Positions 57,683 to 57,909 of a stretch of 57,909 nucleotides of DNA are shown one piece after another (positions within the stretch are counted from its first letter, which is position 1; every line of letters starts with the position of its first letter). The stretch is from contig NZ_VIUE01000036.1 of NCBI RefSeq assembly GCF_007828215.1, positions 1 to 57,909 on the forward strand, read 5' to 3'. The DNA comes from Pseudomonas sp. SJZ074 (GTDB taxonomy: Bacteria > Pseudomonadota > Gammaproteobacteria > Pseudomonadales > Pseudomonadaceae). The notes beneath the pieces are model-generated. The model was not told the DNA's origin, did no database searches, and worked only from the letters and a program-made list of their open reading frames with translations. The translations under genes were made by a program, and so were the position numbers.

Positions 57683-57909
57683 CTATGTTGCAGGACAACC
57701 CTGCAACATAGGCTTCGGCTGGTATTCGTCCTGATTTTTCATCAGGGCAAATGCCACTCGGCAAAGCTTGCGGGCGAGCACCACCAACGCTTGGGTTTTT
57801 GAAAATCCTCTGGTCAGGTACGACTCGTAAAAGGGTTTCCAGTGAGGCGAGCGAGACGCGGTCATGGCGGCAATGTGTGCTAATCGCCGTATCTCTGGAT
57901 CGCCTTTTT
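57683..57909 (-). mobile_element. IS110-family transposase, C-terminal end (partial at edge)
   Basis: The frame is open to the right edge and reads KGDPEIRRLAHIAAMTASRS, then PHWKPFYESYLTRGFSKTQA and VVLARKLCRVAFALMKNQDE, ending QGCPAT. The stretch RRLAHIAAMTASR plus ALVVLARKLCRVAFAL is the typical C-terminal end of IS110/IS116/IS902 transposases, after their transposase_20 domain. About 75 residues are visible. The N-terminal DEDD domain must lie beyond the window. IS110 elements have no or poor inverted ends, so the left end cannot be placed exactly; it is probably between about 57570 and 57682. Confidence 0.85.

Overview
The window reads as a chromosomal segment of a fluorescent-group Pseudomonas. 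It has high GC with GC-rich third positions. Many spacers carry the extragenic palindrome typical of this genus (core GTGGGAGCGGGCTTGCTCGC). The order prc, quinone oxidoreductase, HAD phosphatase, ABC operon, GntR/UTRA regulator, apeB, rluA, minE-minD-minC, lauroyl acyltransferase, patatin matches the order I recall for P. aeruginosa. So does the later block folE, Smr, isochorismatase-like, prmB, aroC, MFS, mtnB-mtnD-mtnC. Both placements come from memory; no search was run.

Layout. 1-1737: 3' end of an RHS polymorphic toxin gene with an AT-rich toxin tip and a probable immunity gene. 1747-5722: an EAL-CBS-GGDEF protein and the Prc protease. 5862-6824: quinone oxidoreductase. 6892-12433: an accessory insert with three paralogous secreted lipoprotein genes (N-terminal domain like proteins I recall as halovibrin HvnA; one copy has a stop codon in its signal peptide) and a small EF-hand protein. 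Four CT-N12-AG palindromes of las/rhl/lux-box type lie upstream of these genes. 12483-18952: an ABC importer operon with an alkaline-phosphatase-superfamily enzyme and a HAD phosphatase, divergent from a GntR/UTRA regulator; matching TGGTCTAG operators sit at both ends of the intergenic region. 18944-25823: housekeeping genes (apeB, rluA, min operon, lipid A acyltransferase, patatin).

25947-32235: a complete urate-to-glyoxylate route, namely a Tsx-like channel, PuuD, UraH, UraD, PuuE, Alc and AllA. TTGTATACAA-type operators lie in its divergent control region. The same operator recurs at 40077, upstream of an NCS2 purine permease, which suggests one regulon interrupted by inserted DNA. 32331-37798 is that insert: two large unusual proteins, one with a Ser/Thr/Pro-rich N terminus and one 1241-residue protein with a hydrophobic pore-like region followed by RTX-like repeats.

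37895-57564: LysE exporter, NCS2 permease, MarR regulator with divergent aminotransferase, redox protein, folE, Smr protein, a cysteine-hydrolase-family protein with Ser at the nucleophile position, prmB, alpha/beta hydrolase, aroC, an MFS gene overlapping the methionine-salvage genes mtnB-mtnD-mtnC, DUF3509 protein, acyl-CoA synthetase, ankyrin protein, small conserved proteins and an MFS exporter. The right edge holds the C-terminal end of an IS110-family transposase gene.

The most interesting part is the halovibrin-like lipoprotein/EF-hand cluster, because its dispersed paralogues share one palindromic operator. The toxin-like pair between the two halves of the purine regulon comes second.
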